Of a stretch of DNA of 64,000 nt, positions 25,130 to 34,119 are shown piece by piece (position 1 is the stretch's first letter; each line of letters starts with the position of its first letter). The stretch spans positions 1-64,000 of the forward strand of contig VGEP01000005.1 in NCBI GenBank assembly GCA_016869215.1. The letters run 5' to 3'. Origin of the DNA: Alphaproteobacteria bacterium. GTDB taxonomy: Bacteria > Pseudomonadota > Alphaproteobacteria > Rhizobiales > Xanthobacteraceae. The notes under the pieces were generated by a model. The model was not told the DNA's origin. It saw only the letters and a list, made by a program, of their open reading frames with translations, and did no database searches. Both the position numbers and the translations under genes were made by a program.

Positions 25130-26032
25130 TCATGGCGCCTTGGTGAGCTTGTCCCCGGCCACGGTCTTGTACCAGTCGAGGATCTGCGCGCCGTTCCAGT
25201 GCAGCACGCCGTCGAAGCGCTTCACGTAGTCGTAGATCGCTTCGAGATACTTGATCCGGTGCGGTTGGCCCGAAATGTAGGGATGGATCGCCACCGCCAT
25301 GATCTTGGCGCGCTGCGCACCCTCCGCGTAGAGCCGGTCGAACTGGTCGATGGCGCGCTTGAGCAGGTAGTCGCTTTCGTGGTGCTGCACGATCATCATC
25401 GGGATGTCGTTCAGCTCCACCGTATAGGGCAGCGTCACCAGCGGGCCCTCGGCGGTCTTGATGACCGTCGGCTCGTCGTCATAGACCCAGTCGCCGATGT
25501 ACTGCACGCCGGCCTTTTTCAGAAGCTCCGGCGTCTCCAGCGTCTGCGTCAGGCCCGGGCCGAGCCAGCCGACCGGCCGCGTACCGGTGAACTTCTCGAT
25601 CACGTCCATGGACCGGCCGATCATGCCGGCCTGGTCTTCGCTCTTGTGAATCGGAAGCTGGTCGTAGGCGTGGCCCATGAACTCCCAGCCGTCTTTCTTC
25701 GCCTGCTCGGCGACGCGCGGGTAGTCCTCGCAGATGCGGGCGTTGGCGGCGAGCGTCGGCTTGATACCGAGGCGGGCGAACAGTTCGTAGAAACGCCAGG
25801 CGCCGACGCGCATGCCGTACTCGTGCCACGACCAGTTCGGCACGTCGGGCAGCAGCACCTGCCCGGTCGGCGCCGGAATCACCTGCCGCGCCATCGGCCG
25901 CGAAATGTCCCAGACCTCGTAATTGACGATGGTCCAGAAGATCAGCCGCGCATCGTTCGGCAGCTTCAGCGGCGGCCGGTCGACGATGGCCGAATATTCG
26001 GCGCGCTGGCTAGGAATCATGGGGTCGGCCAC
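25130..26032 (-). CDS. PuuE/allantoinase-like deacetylase-fold protein
   Basis: 300-aa protein of the polysaccharide-deacetylase (NodB) fold. In place of the usual FDDG catalytic segment it has TIVNYEVWDISRPM (Asn37, Glu39), as in PuuE-type allantoinases, which are metal-independent members of this fold. Other segments are DVPNWSWHEYGMRVGAWRF, WEFMGHAYDQLPIH, GWLGPGLTQT and AVAIHPYISGQPHRIKYLE. Hydrolysis of a cyclic amide or ureide is more likely than sugar deacetylation. The GTG start at 26032 follows GGAGTGATGCC. Being just upstream of LDH2-hyuA-hyuB genes supports a ureide or lactam role. A close paralogue is at 35573-36463. Confidence 0.82.
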   Translation of the reverse strand: MADPMIPSQRAEYSAIVDRPPLKLPNDARLIFWTIVNYEVWDISRPMARQVIPAPTGQVLLPDVPNWSWHEYGMRVGAWRFYELFARLGIKPTLAANARICEDYPRVAEQAKKDGWEFMGHAYDQLPIHKSEDQAGMIGRSMDVIEKFTGTRPVGWLGPGLTQTLETPELLKKAGVQYIGDWVYDDEPTVIKTAEGPLVTLPYTVELNDIPMMIVQHHESDYLLKRAIDQFDRLYAEGAQRAKIMAVAIHPYISGQPHRIKYLEAIYDYVKRFDGVLHWNGAQILDWYKTVAGDKLTKAP

Positions 26033-26114
26033 GGCATCACTCCACTGTCGTTCGTCCGCCGGTCGCGTCCGTCAGTATCCACCGCAACACGGGCGGCGCA
26101 AGCCCGCCGGACGC

Positions 26115-26729
26115 TCAGCGCGACCGCGCCAGCGCGAGCCACACACCGCCGCCGATCAGGCACAGGCCGCCGATGCGCGACACCAGCCGCACGCGGGCGT
26201 TCGACATCAGACGGCCCGCGCCGCCCGCCAGCACCGCGTAAGCGCCGTCGGAGATCGCGGCCGCCGCCATCGCGGTCAGGCCGAGCAGGATCACCTGCTG
26301 CACGTAATTGCCCGCGGGATCGACGAACTGCGGGATGAACGCGCCGAACCAGAGCAGCGCCTTGGGGTTGCCGAGCAAGACAAAGAAGCCCTGCAGCACG
26401 AAACCGCCGCGCGGCGCGGGTGCGGCGCCAGGCGTACCGAGGCCGCCGTTGGCGCGCAGAAGCTTCCAGCCGAGCCAGATCAGGTAAGCCGCGCCGATGA
26501 GCCGCAGCCAGTCGAACCATACGCCCATGGTGGCGATGATCGACGTGAGCCCGACCGCCAGCACCAGCATCATCAGGCCGAGGCCGAATTGCGTGCCCAC
26601 GACGTTGAGCAGGCCCGCGCGTGCGCCGTGCGCGAGGCTATTGGCGACGATCAGCGTCACCGTCGGGCCGGGAATGATCGTGATGACGAAGCAGGTCAGG
26701 AGGTAAGCGAGATAGAGTTCGATCGACAC
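26115..26729 (-). CDS. LysE/RhtB-family amino-acid exporter
   Basis: 204-aa membrane protein with about six hydrophobic helices, beginning LYLAYLLTCFVITIIPGPTVTLIV. The PGP motif and following segments GTQFGLGLMMLVLAVGLT and GAAYLIWLGWKLLRA are LysE-type. These carriers export amino acids or derivatives (homoserine, threonine, lysine) from the cytoplasm. The GTG start at 26729 follows GGAGACGAAC. It lies 16 bp downstream of a TSUP permease gene on the same strand. The exported molecule is unknown. Confidence 0.87.
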   Translation of the reverse strand: MSIELYLAYLLTCFVITIIPGPTVTLIVANSLAHGARAGLLNVVGTQFGLGLMMLVLAVGLTSIIATMGVWFDWLRLIGAAYLIWLGWKLLRANGGLGTPGAAPAPRGGFVLQGFFVLLGNPKALLWFGAFIPQFVDPAGNYVQQVILLGLTAMAAAAISDGAYAVLAGGAGRLMSNARVRLVSRIGGLCLIGGGVWLALARSR

Positions 26730-26745
26730 GTTCGTCTCCTTCGCA

Positions 26746-27480
26746 TCAGGTCATCAGCAGCACGCCGGACACGACCAACAAACCCGCAAACATCTTCTGG
26801 AAGCTCCGCTCGTCAAGCTTGCCGTAGATCGACCAACCGACCCAGGCGCCGAGCAGGACGGCCGGGAACACCGCCACGAACAGCACCGCGCCGGTGCGGT
26901 CGAGCGCCACCACGCCGATCAGCACGACGGTTGCCAAGTGCATCGCCACAATGAACGGCTGGAAGATGCCGCGCGCGACGTCCTTCGGCCAGCCGCGGAT
27001 CTGGGTCCAGATCGCGGGCAGGATACCCGAGAGCCCGGCGAGCCCGCCGAGAATGCCGCCGACGAAGCCAACCGCCGCGTCGGCCGGCTTGCCGCCGCCG
27101 ATGATGCGCGGCAGCCGTGGCGCTGCGAGCGCATAGACGCCGTACGCCACCATGAACGCCGCCAGCACGACCTTGATCGCGCTGGGGTCGGTCTTGATCA
27201 CCAGCCAAACGCCGATGGGAACGCCGATCAGGCCCGCGACCACGAACGGCGACAGCCGCTGCATGTCGAGCGAGCGGCGCATCTTCCAGGTCAACCCGGC
27301 CTGGATGATGAGGCCGATGGACACCACCAGGATCGTCACATGGACCGGCGCGATGGCGTGCAGCCAGATCGAGCTTGCGACCACACCATAGGCGAAGCCC
27401 GCGGCCCCCGTCGCGATACCGCCGAGAAAGCCGCCGAGCCACACGATGGCGAGGGTTTGGAGCGAGAGGTCAGCCCACAT
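26746..27480 (-). CDS. TSUP (TauE/SafE) family permease
   Basis: 244-aa integral membrane protein with about seven to eight hydrophobic helices. WLGGFLGGIATGAAGFAYG and VGFVGGILGGLAGLSGILPAIW are the two repeated glycine-rich helices typical of sulfite exporter TauE/SafE proteins. Members move sulfite, sulfoacetate or other small organic anions. The gene starts at 27480 and precedes the LysE-type exporter by 16 bp. Divergent from a nitroreductase. The substrate is unknown. Confidence 0.87.
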   Translation of the reverse strand: MWADLSLQTLAIVWLGGFLGGIATGAAGFAYGVVASSIWLHAIAPVHVTILVVSIGLIIQAGLTWKMRRSLDMQRLSPFVVAGLIGVPIGVWLVIKTDPSAIKVVLAAFMVAYGVYALAAPRLPRIIGGGKPADAAVGFVGGILGGLAGLSGILPAIWTQIRGWPKDVARGIFQPFIVAMHLATVVLIGVVALDRTGAVLFVAVFPAVLLGAWVGWSIYGKLDERSFQKMFAGLLVVSGVLLMT

Positions 27481-27593
27481 CGATCACGGCCGCAGTCGTC
27501 CCGCCGCCGGAAATTCGGGCCTTGTCGGAGGAACTGGAAATCATATCAACTGCCTCGCAGACCCCGCCCCGCAACGCAAGTGGATGCGCCCGC

Positions 27594-28433
27594 ATGTCAG
27601 ACCCACAATCCGCAAAAGCCGTATCGGACGCATTGAACGCGCGCTTCGGCGAGCGGCTGCCGGTCGATGAAAATCTGGCGTGCCTGGACGAGCTGGCGCG
27701 GATCGCCAGCCGCCGCGTCCACCGGCGCTATACCGACCGCGCGGTCGAGCCGGACCTGCTGCGGCTACTGTGCGCCTGTGCGCTGTCGGCACCGAGCAAG
27801 AGCGACCTGCAACAGGCCGACATCGTGATCCTGAACAAGACCGACCAAGGGACCATCGCCGACCTGATCCCCGACCAGCCGTTCATCCGCACCGCGCCGG
27901 CGTTCCTGGTGTTCCTCGCCAGCGGGCGGCGGCTGCCGGAAATCTCAAAGATGCGAGGCAAGCCGTTCCCTAACGACCACCTCGACCAGTTCTTTAACGC
28001 CGCGGTCGACGCCGGCATCGTGCTGGCCACGTTTCTTGCGGCCTGCGACGCCGTCGGGCTCGGCACCTGCCCGATCAGCGTGATCCGCGACCACTCGCAG
28101 AAGGTCAGCGACATGCTCAGGCTGCCACAACGGGTGATTCCGGTCGCCGGCATGTGCGTCGGCTGGCCGTCGGAAAAGGGCTACATCAGCGCGCGGCTCG
28201 GGCTCGAAACCACGCTGCACCAGGACAAGTACGACGAGGGCAACCTAGCCGCGCGCATTGACGCCTACGACCGCCGCCGCGCGGCGATCCATCCGTACAA
28301 GCCGCGCGACCCGGCGCGCTGGGGCGAGGTGCCGTTCTACGGCTGGTCGGAGGACAAGGCGCGGCAATACGGCGTGCCGCAGCGGCCCGACTTCGGCGCG
28401 TTCGTGCGCCGGAAAGGTTTCAACCTGGACTAA
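27594..28433 (+). CDS. Nitroreductase-family flavoprotein
   Basis: 279-aa FMN-dependent oxidoreductase. The start MSDPQSAKAVSDAL precedes RRVHRRYTDRAVEPDLLRLLCACALSAPS, the usual FMN-binding N-terminus (arginine motif, then SAPS). FFNAAVDAGIVLATFLAACDAVGLGTCPIS and VAGMCVGWPSEKG follow the NfsA/FRP pattern. Such enzymes reduce nitro groups, quinones or flavins with NADPH. The start at 27594 has only a weak ribosome site; the stretch upstream (27481-27593) has coding potential in the same frame but no family similarity. It is followed by a YeiH-type transporter gene. Confidence 0.86.
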   Translation: MSDPQSAKAVSDALNARFGERLPVDENLACLDELARIASRRVHRRYTDRAVEPDLLRLLCACALSAPSKSDLQQADIVILNKTDQGTIADLIPDQPFIRTAPAFLVFLASGRRLPEISKMRGKPFPNDHLDQFFNAAVDAGIVLATFLAACDAVGLGTCPISVIRDHSQKVSDMLRLPQRVIPVAGMCVGWPSEKGYISARLGLETTLHQDKYDEGNLAARIDAYDRRRAAIHPYKPRDPARWGEVPFYGWSEDKARQYGVPQRPDFGAFVRRKGFNLD

Positions 28434-28548
28434 CCGTCCCGCCGTGGCGTCAGCCCGCCATTCCGAAAGCGCACGGAATCGGCCTGCAAATTCCTGTATA
28501 TGACGAGCACCGCCGCGCTGTGGCTCTCGCCGACGTTTCCGAACGCCA

Positions 28549-29610
28549 ATGACCGAACCGCTCGCCAACGCAGCGCCGCTCGCTCGCATCATTGACGCGA
28601 TTCGCCTCAACGCGCCGGGCATCGCGCTTTCGGCAGCGGTTGCCGTCGCGGCTGTGCTCGCGGCGCCCTACGTCGCGCCTGTGCTGCCCATTCCGGCGAT
28701 GGTTATCGCACTGTTCATCGGCATCGCGCTGAACGCGCTGGCGTCCCGCCCGCTGTACCGGCCCGGCATTTCGTTCTGCGTGAAGACGCTGCTGCGCTGG
28801 GCCGTGGCGCTGCTGGGCTTGCGCATCGCACTCGGCGAGATCGCCGCATTAGGACTGTCGACCGCTGTCCTGGTGATCGTCTCGATGGCGGTGACGCTGC
28901 TTTCCGGTTTCCTGCTCGCACGCGCGTTCGGCCAGAGCGAGCATTACGGGGCGCTCGCGGGCGCGGGCACCGCCGTCTGCGGCGCGTCGGCGACGCTTGC
29001 GACAGCGACCGTGCTGCCGAACTACCGCGGCAAGGAGGCGGACGTGGCCTTCGTCGTGGTCGCCGTGAACGCGCTGTCCACGCTCGCGATGGTGCTCTAT
29101 CCGCTGTTCTGCCTGTGGCTCGGCTTCTCGCAGACCTCGACCGGCGTGATGCTCGGCGCGACCATCCACGACGTGGCGCAGGTAGTCGGTGCTGGCTACG
29201 CGGTGTCCGAGCCGGTCGGCAACAATGCCGTGATCGTGAAGCTGTTCCGCGTGTTCCTGCTGCTGCCGGTGGTGCTCGCAGTCGGCTACTGGGTGGCGAG
29301 CCGTGGCGAGCGCGAGCCGGGCCGCGCCGCCAGCGTTCCCGTGCCGGTGTTCGCGCTGGTGTTTCTCGCGCTGTGCGTCCTCAACAGCGTCATTCCGGCG
29401 TCCGGCGCGCTCGCCGGCATCTATGCGCCGATCAAATCCGTGCTGGTGGAGGTTTCGACCTGGGGCCTGCTGATCGCCATCGGCGCGCTTGGCCTCGGCA
29501 CGTCGGTGTCGTCCATCGCCGCGCTCGGCTGGCGGCATGTGGCGACGGTGGTGGGCACGACGGTCGTAATCCTTGCCGTGGTGACGGCAGGGCTGCTCGC
29601 AATCGGATAA
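28549..29610 (+). CDS. YeiH/PSE-type putative sulfate exporter
   Basis: 353-aa membrane protein with about ten hydrophobic helices (family Cons_hypoth698). Hallmarks are FCVKTLLRWAVALLGLRI, YGALAGAGTAVCGASATLATATVLP and GVMLGATIHDVAQVVGAGYAVSEPVGNNAVIVKL. Homologues are annotated as sulfate or cysteate exporters on limited evidence. The 115-bp gap before it shows no clear promoter. It converges with the Fe-S oxidoreductase gene. Confidence 0.85.
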   Translation: MTEPLANAAPLARIIDAIRLNAPGIALSAAVAVAAVLAAPYVAPVLPIPAMVIALFIGIALNALASRPLYRPGISFCVKTLLRWAVALLGLRIALGEIAALGLSTAVLVIVSMAVTLLSGFLLARAFGQSEHYGALAGAGTAVCGASATLATATVLPNYRGKEADVAFVVVAVNALSTLAMVLYPLFCLWLGFSQTSTGVMLGATIHDVAQVVGAGYAVSEPVGNNAVIVKLFRVFLLLPVVLAVGYWVASRGEREPGRAASVPVPVFALVFLALCVLNSVIPASGALAGIYAPIKSVLVEVSTWGLLIAIGALGLGTSVSSIAALGWRHVATVVGTTVVILAVVTAGLLAIG

Positions 29611-29616
29611 GCCGGA

Positions 29617-30945
29617 CTAGGCCTGCCGGCCCTGCAGCGGCAGCGGCTGATCGCCGAGCATGCCGTTCACGATCACCTTGCGCGCGGTGTCGAGGTCGAC
29701 GCCGTGGCGCTTCATCAGGTCGGACGCATCGGTGACGATGGCGTCGACGTCCTGCTTGATCTTCAGGCTCTTGTAGTGGTCATCCTGGCGGATACCCATG
29801 CTCTCGCCAACCACCTCCAGGATATTCAGAACCCGGAATGGCCAGTCGCGCTCGTGCGCGCACAGTTCGCGATGGTCGGAGTGGTAAACTGCGACCAGCG
29901 CATCGACGCCAGCCTTGCGCGCCGCTTCGAGCTCGCGCAATTGCAGCTCGGCCTTGTATTTCGGCAGCGTGGCGAGGTTGACGCTTTGGAGGCCGACCGC
30001 CGGCACGTCGAGCTTGACGATGCGCACGCCGGGCACCGCCGACAGCAATTCCTCCGCCGCCTCCATCACGCCGGCAATGCCGGGATGCCGGTGCAGCGCC
30101 ACCGTCATTTCGACGCGCGCGTTCAGGTGCGGCCGCAGCGCGTCGAGGTTGGCGTGCAGAAAACGCATGAAAGGCGTCAGGTCGAACGGCATTTCGGCGC
30201 CCGCGCGCTCGACGGTCGGTAGCACGGTCTCGCTGAACTGCATCACGCAGCTCGGGCACCACGCCAGCACCTGTTTGCTTTTCGACTGCGCCAGCTTGTT
30301 GATGGTGTTGTTGGCGAAGCGGCCAAGCGTATCGATGTCGCCCGATCGAAGCTGTGCGGTGCCGCAGCAATGCGTGGGCCCGCCCATCACCTGATAATCG
30401 GTGCCGAGGGCGTCCATGATGTCGAGGCAGAGCAGCGCGATGTGCGGCGTCTTGAGCACGTTGCAGCCGGTGTAGAACACCACGTCGGGCAATTCGGTGC
30501 GCGGCTTCTCCTTCGACGGCCGCTGGCCGAGCCGGATCAGCGCGTCCTCGGACAATTGCAGCCGCGACAGCACGGTGACGTCCTCGCCGACCTTGCGGAA
30601 CGCGGTGACGCCCTGCTTGCGGCGCTCCGTGGCGTCTTTGTCCGCGCGCATCAGCGCGAGCCGCGTCATCGTCAGCAGGAAGCGCGGGTTGACGCCATAG
30701 TCGCAGGCCTTGATGCACTCGCCGCTGGCCATGCAGGCCTTGGCCCATTTCTTCGACTCCTCGGGGCCGTCGCCGAGCCGCAGAACGTCGAGCACGCCCG
30801 ACACAACCGCCTTCGGATCGGCGCCGCCGAGACCGGCAGGCGCGGCGATCGGGCACGCCTCGAAGCACGCGCCGCATTTGGTGCAGGCGTCGAGCATGTC
30901 GCCGACGCGGGCGGAGAGAGCGTCTTCGAATCCGGCGGATTGCAT
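29617..30945 (-). CDS. Fe-S oxidoreductase with two [4Fe-4S] motifs and one complete CCG domain
   Basis: 442-aa protein related to HdrD/GlpC/GlcF. The ferredoxin-like N-terminus has Cys21, Cys24, Cys27 and Cys31 (CTKCGACFEACP) and a second group Cys71, Cys77 and Cys81. The first CCG domain is complete: Cys161, Cys193-Cys194-Gly195, Cys230-x2-Cys233. In the second repeat these positions are Leu284, Ala-Val-Gly at 316-318 and Tyr354-x3-His358, so its cofactor binding is lost. It likely passes electrons from a flavin dehydrogenase to the quinone or another acceptor. The ATG at 30945 is used; a TTG six codons upstream is possible and neither has a good ribosome site. Confidence 0.85.
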   Translation of the reverse strand: MQSAGFEDALSARVGDMLDACTKCGACFEACPIAAPAGLGGADPKAVVSGVLDVLRLGDGPEESKKWAKACMASGECIKACDYGVNPRFLLTMTRLALMRADKDATERRKQGVTAFRKVGEDVTVLSRLQLSEDALIRLGQRPSKEKPRTELPDVVFYTGCNVLKTPHIALLCLDIMDALGTDYQVMGGPTHCCGTAQLRSGDIDTLGRFANNTINKLAQSKSKQVLAWCPSCVMQFSETVLPTVERAGAEMPFDLTPFMRFLHANLDALRPHLNARVEMTVALHRHPGIAGVMEAAEELLSAVPGVRIVKLDVPAVGLQSVNLATLPKYKAELQLRELEAARKAGVDALVAVYHSDHRELCAHERDWPFRVLNILEVVGESMGIRQDDHYKSLKIKQDVDAIVTDASDLMKRHGVDLDTARKVIVNGMLGDQPLPLQGRQA

Positions 30946-30997
30946 CAAAATAGAATAGCTCAAATCAAGACCGCCCGCGAGGTGGGTTACTGCCGCA

Positions 30998-31354
30998 TCA
31001 CCGCGTCTGCGGAACCTTCACCAGCTCGAATTCAAAGCTCGTCTGCAGGTCCTCGACCTGTGCCCGCGACAGCCACATCGCCGACCAGCCGAGGCCCGGG
31101 TGCTGCATCGCGAACTGGATCGCGCCGCGCCGCGGATCGGCCTTCACCCGCCAGAGAAGATTGTCGCTCACGTGCAGTTGGCCGGGATCGTCCGGCGGTT
31201 CCGCCGGATGGACCGGCGTCATGCGTGCACGGACCGCGGCCAGATCGCGGATCAGTGCGTCGACGTCGCTCGCGCCAAGCTTCGTGCCGCCGGGCGACGG
31301 CGCCAGCGTTGCCTGCGAGCCATCGGCGTCGAGTTCAATTCTGATCGGAGGCAT
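30998..31354 (-). CDS. Hypothetical protein
   Basis: 118-aa soluble protein starting MPPIRIELDADGSQATLAPSP. It has GASDVDALIRDLAAVRARM as a helix, then PDDPGQLHVSDNLLWRVKADPRRGAIQFAMQHPGLGW, and ends FEFELVKVPQTR. The start at 31354 follows GGGAGCGAGCG. No signal peptide or cysteine. I do not recognise the family. It lies 13 bp downstream of the Gfo/Idh dehydrogenase gene on the same strand, so co-transcription is likely. Confidence 0.68.
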   Translation of the reverse strand: MPPIRIELDADGSQATLAPSPGGTKLGASDVDALIRDLAAVRARMTPVHPAEPPDDPGQLHVSDNLLWRVKADPRRGAIQFAMQHPGLGWSAMWLSRAQVEDLQTSFEFELVKVPQTR

Positions 31355-31367
31355 CGCTCGCTCCCAG

Positions 31368-32528
31368 CTAGTCCACCGCCGGCACCTGATGGCGCAATTC
31401 GATCTCGCGTCCCGCACGCGACGACTCGATGGCCGCGGTGCAGACTTCGAGATTGGCGAGACCCCAGCGGCCGGTGTGGGTCGTGGGCTTGCCCGCGATG
31501 GCCTGCGCGAATTCCGCAAGCACCAGGTCGCGCGGGCTTCGGTCCTTCGGCAGTGCGATCTCCTCGCGGCCGCCCTCGGAATAGACCAGAAGCCCGTCCG
31601 GCGACTGGCGGATGTCGCCGCGCTCGCAGCTTACCAGCGTCAATCCAAAGTGTGGCTGGTGCGGCGCACTGGCAGGGATCGCGGTGCGCGCGCGCTTGCG
31701 CTTGACTTCAAGCTCCTGTTCCGGCGAGGGCGCGGCAGGCGCAGGCGCGCCGTGGAGCAGCCTCGCCTTCTCCACCATGCCCCATTCGCCGACGCCGCCG
31801 GTCAGCTCCGCGCCGGAGAAATGGCCGTAGCCGTTGTAGACCGCAGTCGCCGCGGCGCCGTCGGCGAAGCTCAGATAGATCGTGTGCGCGCCGATGGAGC
31901 GCCGGGTCTCGTTCCAGTCGAACGTGCTGGCGCGCACGCTCTTCACCAGCCCGCCGCCGATCAGCCGCAGGATGTCGATCTGGTGCGCGCCCTGGCGATA
32001 GGTCACGCCGCCGCCCTGCGCCACGTCGAACTCGGCAGGCCGGCGCGGACGCGCCATCCAGTCGGTGAAATTCCAGGTGTGGATCATGCGCACGCGGCCG
32101 AGACGCCCGGATACGACGATCTCGCGCATGCGCCTGATGGGAAGATCGTAGGAGTGCGAGTGTCCGACTTGCAGCACGACGCCCGCGCGCGCAGCGGCGT
32201 CCACCATCGCCTGCGCCTCCTCGACGCGGATCGCCATTGGCTTTTCGGTCAGCACGTGCTTGCCCGCGGCGCAGGCCTGCGCGACGTGTTGCGGATGCAA
32301 CTCGGTCGGCGTCGCGACATAGACTGCGTCGAGCGCGCCGCTTTGGAGCATCGACGGCAGATCCGGATACGGCGCAGCGCCGGTTTCCGCCGCGGCCGCG
32401 TCCCGCATCGCCGCATCCGGCTCCGCGATCGCGGTCAGCTCGAACGCTTCCTCGCCGCGAATCGCGGGCACGAACGCCCAGCCGGCGGCGCCCATGCCGG
32501 CGATACCGATGCGAATCCTGGCTGCCAT
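31368..32528 (-). CDS. Gfo/Idh/MocA-family dehydrogenase
   Basis: 386-aa NAD(P)-dependent oxidoreductase. The Rossmann start is RIGIAGMGAAGWAF (GxGxxG 11-16), followed by the family motif GKHVLTEKPMAI and the central QVGHSHSYDLPIRRM. The C-terminal beta domain begins near 130. Members act on sugars, inositols or cis-dihydrodiols; 4,5-dihydroxyphthalate-forming dehydrogenases of phthalate pathways are in this family. It is divergent (81 bp) from a phthalate-dioxygenase-type oxygenase, which makes dihydrodiol dehydrogenation a plausible, unproven role. Confidence 0.86.
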   Translation of the reverse strand: MAARIRIGIAGMGAAGWAFVPAIRGEEAFELTAIAEPDAAMRDAAAAETGAAPYPDLPSMLQSGALDAVYVATPTELHPQHVAQACAAGKHVLTEKPMAIRVEEAQAMVDAAARAGVVLQVGHSHSYDLPIRRMREIVVSGRLGRVRMIHTWNFTDWMARPRRPAEFDVAQGGGVTYRQGAHQIDILRLIGGGLVKSVRASTFDWNETRRSIGAHTIYLSFADGAAATAVYNGYGHFSGAELTGGVGEWGMVEKARLLHGAPAPAAPSPEQELEVKRKRARTAIPASAPHQPHFGLTLVSCERGDIRQSPDGLLVYSEGGREEIALPKDRSPRDLVLAEFAQAIAGKPTTHTGRWGLANLEVCTAAIESSRAGREIELRHQVPAVD

Positions 32529-32609
32529 GCTGGAGTTACGGCCCTCTGCTGGTCACGCTGGCGGCGTGAGAGTAAACTCTGCAAACGCGCCTGAACAGGA
32601 GACCGAGCG

Positions 32610-33905
32610 ATGCTGACGGCCGAGCAGAACGAGTTGCTCACGCGGATCGGGCCGGGAACGCCGTGCGGCGAACTGATGCGCCGTTACTGGCATCCGATCG
32701 CAGCCGCATCCGAACTCGAAGGCGGCAAGTGGAACAAGCGCGTCCGGCTGCTCGGCGAGGACCTGGTGCTGTTCAAGGATCGCGAGGGCCGGCTCGGACT
32801 GATCACCGAACAATGCCCGCACCGTCACGCCTCGCTGGCTTACGGCATCCCGACCAGGGACGGCATCCGCTGCCCCTATCACGGCTGGGAGTTCGCGCGG
32901 AACGGCGAGTGCCTGGCCCAGCCGAACGAACCGGAGAAGAGCCAGTTTCGCAACAAGGTGAAGACGCCGGCCTACGCGGCCGAGGAGCTCAACGGGGTGA
33001 TCTGGGGCTATCTCGGCCCCGCCGAGACGAAGCCGCTGGTGCCGCGCATCGACGGCTTCGTTCGCGAGGGCACGATCCGGATGCTCGGGCGCTGTATCGT
33101 GCCGTGCAACTGGCTCCAGATCATGGAGAACTCGCTCGACCCGGTGCACACCGAATGGCTGCACGGCCACACCTGGGAGTTCATCAAGGAGCAGAAGGGC
33201 CAGGCCCAGAAGGTCGCGATCAGCGCGCATCACGAGAAGATCGCGTTCCGCGAATTCGATCACGGCATCACCAAGCATCGCCTGCTAACCGGACAGTCGG
33301 AGGAGTGCGACGACTGGAAAGTCGGCCACCCGATCGTGTTCCCGAACATCCTGTCGGTCGGCGCCGGCGACGAGCGCGTCGACTCGCGCTACTACGCGTT
33401 CCAGATCCGCGTGCCGATGGACGACACGCACACGATGCATCTCTGGTTCACCGCCTACGTGCCGCCCAAGGCGGCGAAGGTGCCGCAGCATCTGCTCGAC
33501 AAGGTCGTCGCCTACGACGTGCCGTACAAGGACGCGAACGGCGACTTCATTCTCGACAACATCGACGCCCAGGACATCATGGCCTGGATCACGCAAGGCC
33601 CGATCGCCGACCGCACGAAGGAGAATCTCGGCGCGTCCGACAACGGCATCGCGCTCTACCGCCGCGTGCTCCGGCGCGAGATCAAGAAGGTCGAGGAAGG
33701 CAAGGACCCGATGTTCACCTTCCGCGACGCGGCGAGAAACGCCTGCATCGACCTGCCGAACGAGGGCGACAAGCATCACAACGCCGAGGGCATGCGGAGC
33801 TGGATGATGCGCATCCACGCCGCGCATTCGCCGATCACCGACGACGTGTGCCGGATCTACGAGGCGCACAAGCCCGCGCCCAAGCCGCTGCGCGTGGTGG
33901 GCTAG
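32610..33905 (+). CDS. Rieske oxygenase, phthalate 4,5-dioxygenase type
   Basis: 431-aa oxygenase. It begins MLTAEQNELLTRIGPGTP and GELMRRYWHP, as in the Pht3/phthalate 4,5-dioxygenase group. The Rieske centre is Cys69-x-His71 and Cys88-x2-His91. The mononuclear Fe ligands are probably Asp177, His180 and His185 (DPVHTEWLH, D-x2-H-x4-H). Such enzymes hydroxylate ring positions near carboxylates, using a separate reductase that is not present here. The start at 32610 follows GGAGACCGAGCG. Downstream are a 67-aa peptide and an amidase, upstream a divergent dehydrogenase. Confidence 0.89.
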   Translation: MLTAEQNELLTRIGPGTPCGELMRRYWHPIAAASELEGGKWNKRVRLLGEDLVLFKDREGRLGLITEQCPHRHASLAYGIPTRDGIRCPYHGWEFARNGECLAQPNEPEKSQFRNKVKTPAYAAEELNGVIWGYLGPAETKPLVPRIDGFVREGTIRMLGRCIVPCNWLQIMENSLDPVHTEWLHGHTWEFIKEQKGQAQKVAISAHHEKIAFREFDHGITKHRLLTGQSEECDDWKVGHPIVFPNILSVGAGDERVDSRYYAFQIRVPMDDTHTMHLWFTAYVPPKAAKVPQHLLDKVVAYDVPYKDANGDFILDNIDAQDIMAWITQGPIADRTKENLGASDNGIALYRRVLRREIKKVEEGKDPMFTFRDAARNACIDLPNEGDKHHNAEGMRSWMMRIHAAHSPITDDVCRIYEAHKPAPKPLRVVG

Positions 33906-33915
33906 GCGGAGCGCC

Positions 33916-34119
33916 ATGAGCGACAACGCCGGCTCCGACCGCCTGCGCGTTCTCGCCGAACAGGCCGGGCTCGGCCGTGCGCTGGAAAAATTTCCGGATG
34001 GCGTAAAGGCAGCCGCCGAGCGCGGCCTGCGCCCGCTCGGCGATCATCCCAAAGGCTACGATCCCGTGGCGCATCCCGCGCCGGTGTTCGATCCCACGCT
34101 GTTCGAGCGCGGCACATGA
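33916..34119 (+). CDS. Small GatC/AtzG-like amidase partner (candidate)
   Basis: 67-aa protein. It has helix-like LRVLAEQAGLGRALEK and FPDGVKAAAERGLRPLG and the tail HPAPVFDPTLFERGT. The tail resembles the ePahvFrp ending of GatC and of AtzG-type (DUF4089) peptides, which wrap around amidases such as AtzE and stabilise them. Its stop overlaps the start of the amidase gene (ATGA), the same arrangement as in those pairs. The homology is inferred from pattern and context, not proven. It starts 10 bp after the oxygenase stop, with GGCGGAGCGCC before the ATG. Confidence 0.65.
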   Translation: MSDNAGSDRLRVLAEQAGLGRALEKFPDGVKAAAERGLRPLGDHPKGYDPVAHPAPVFDPTLFERGT

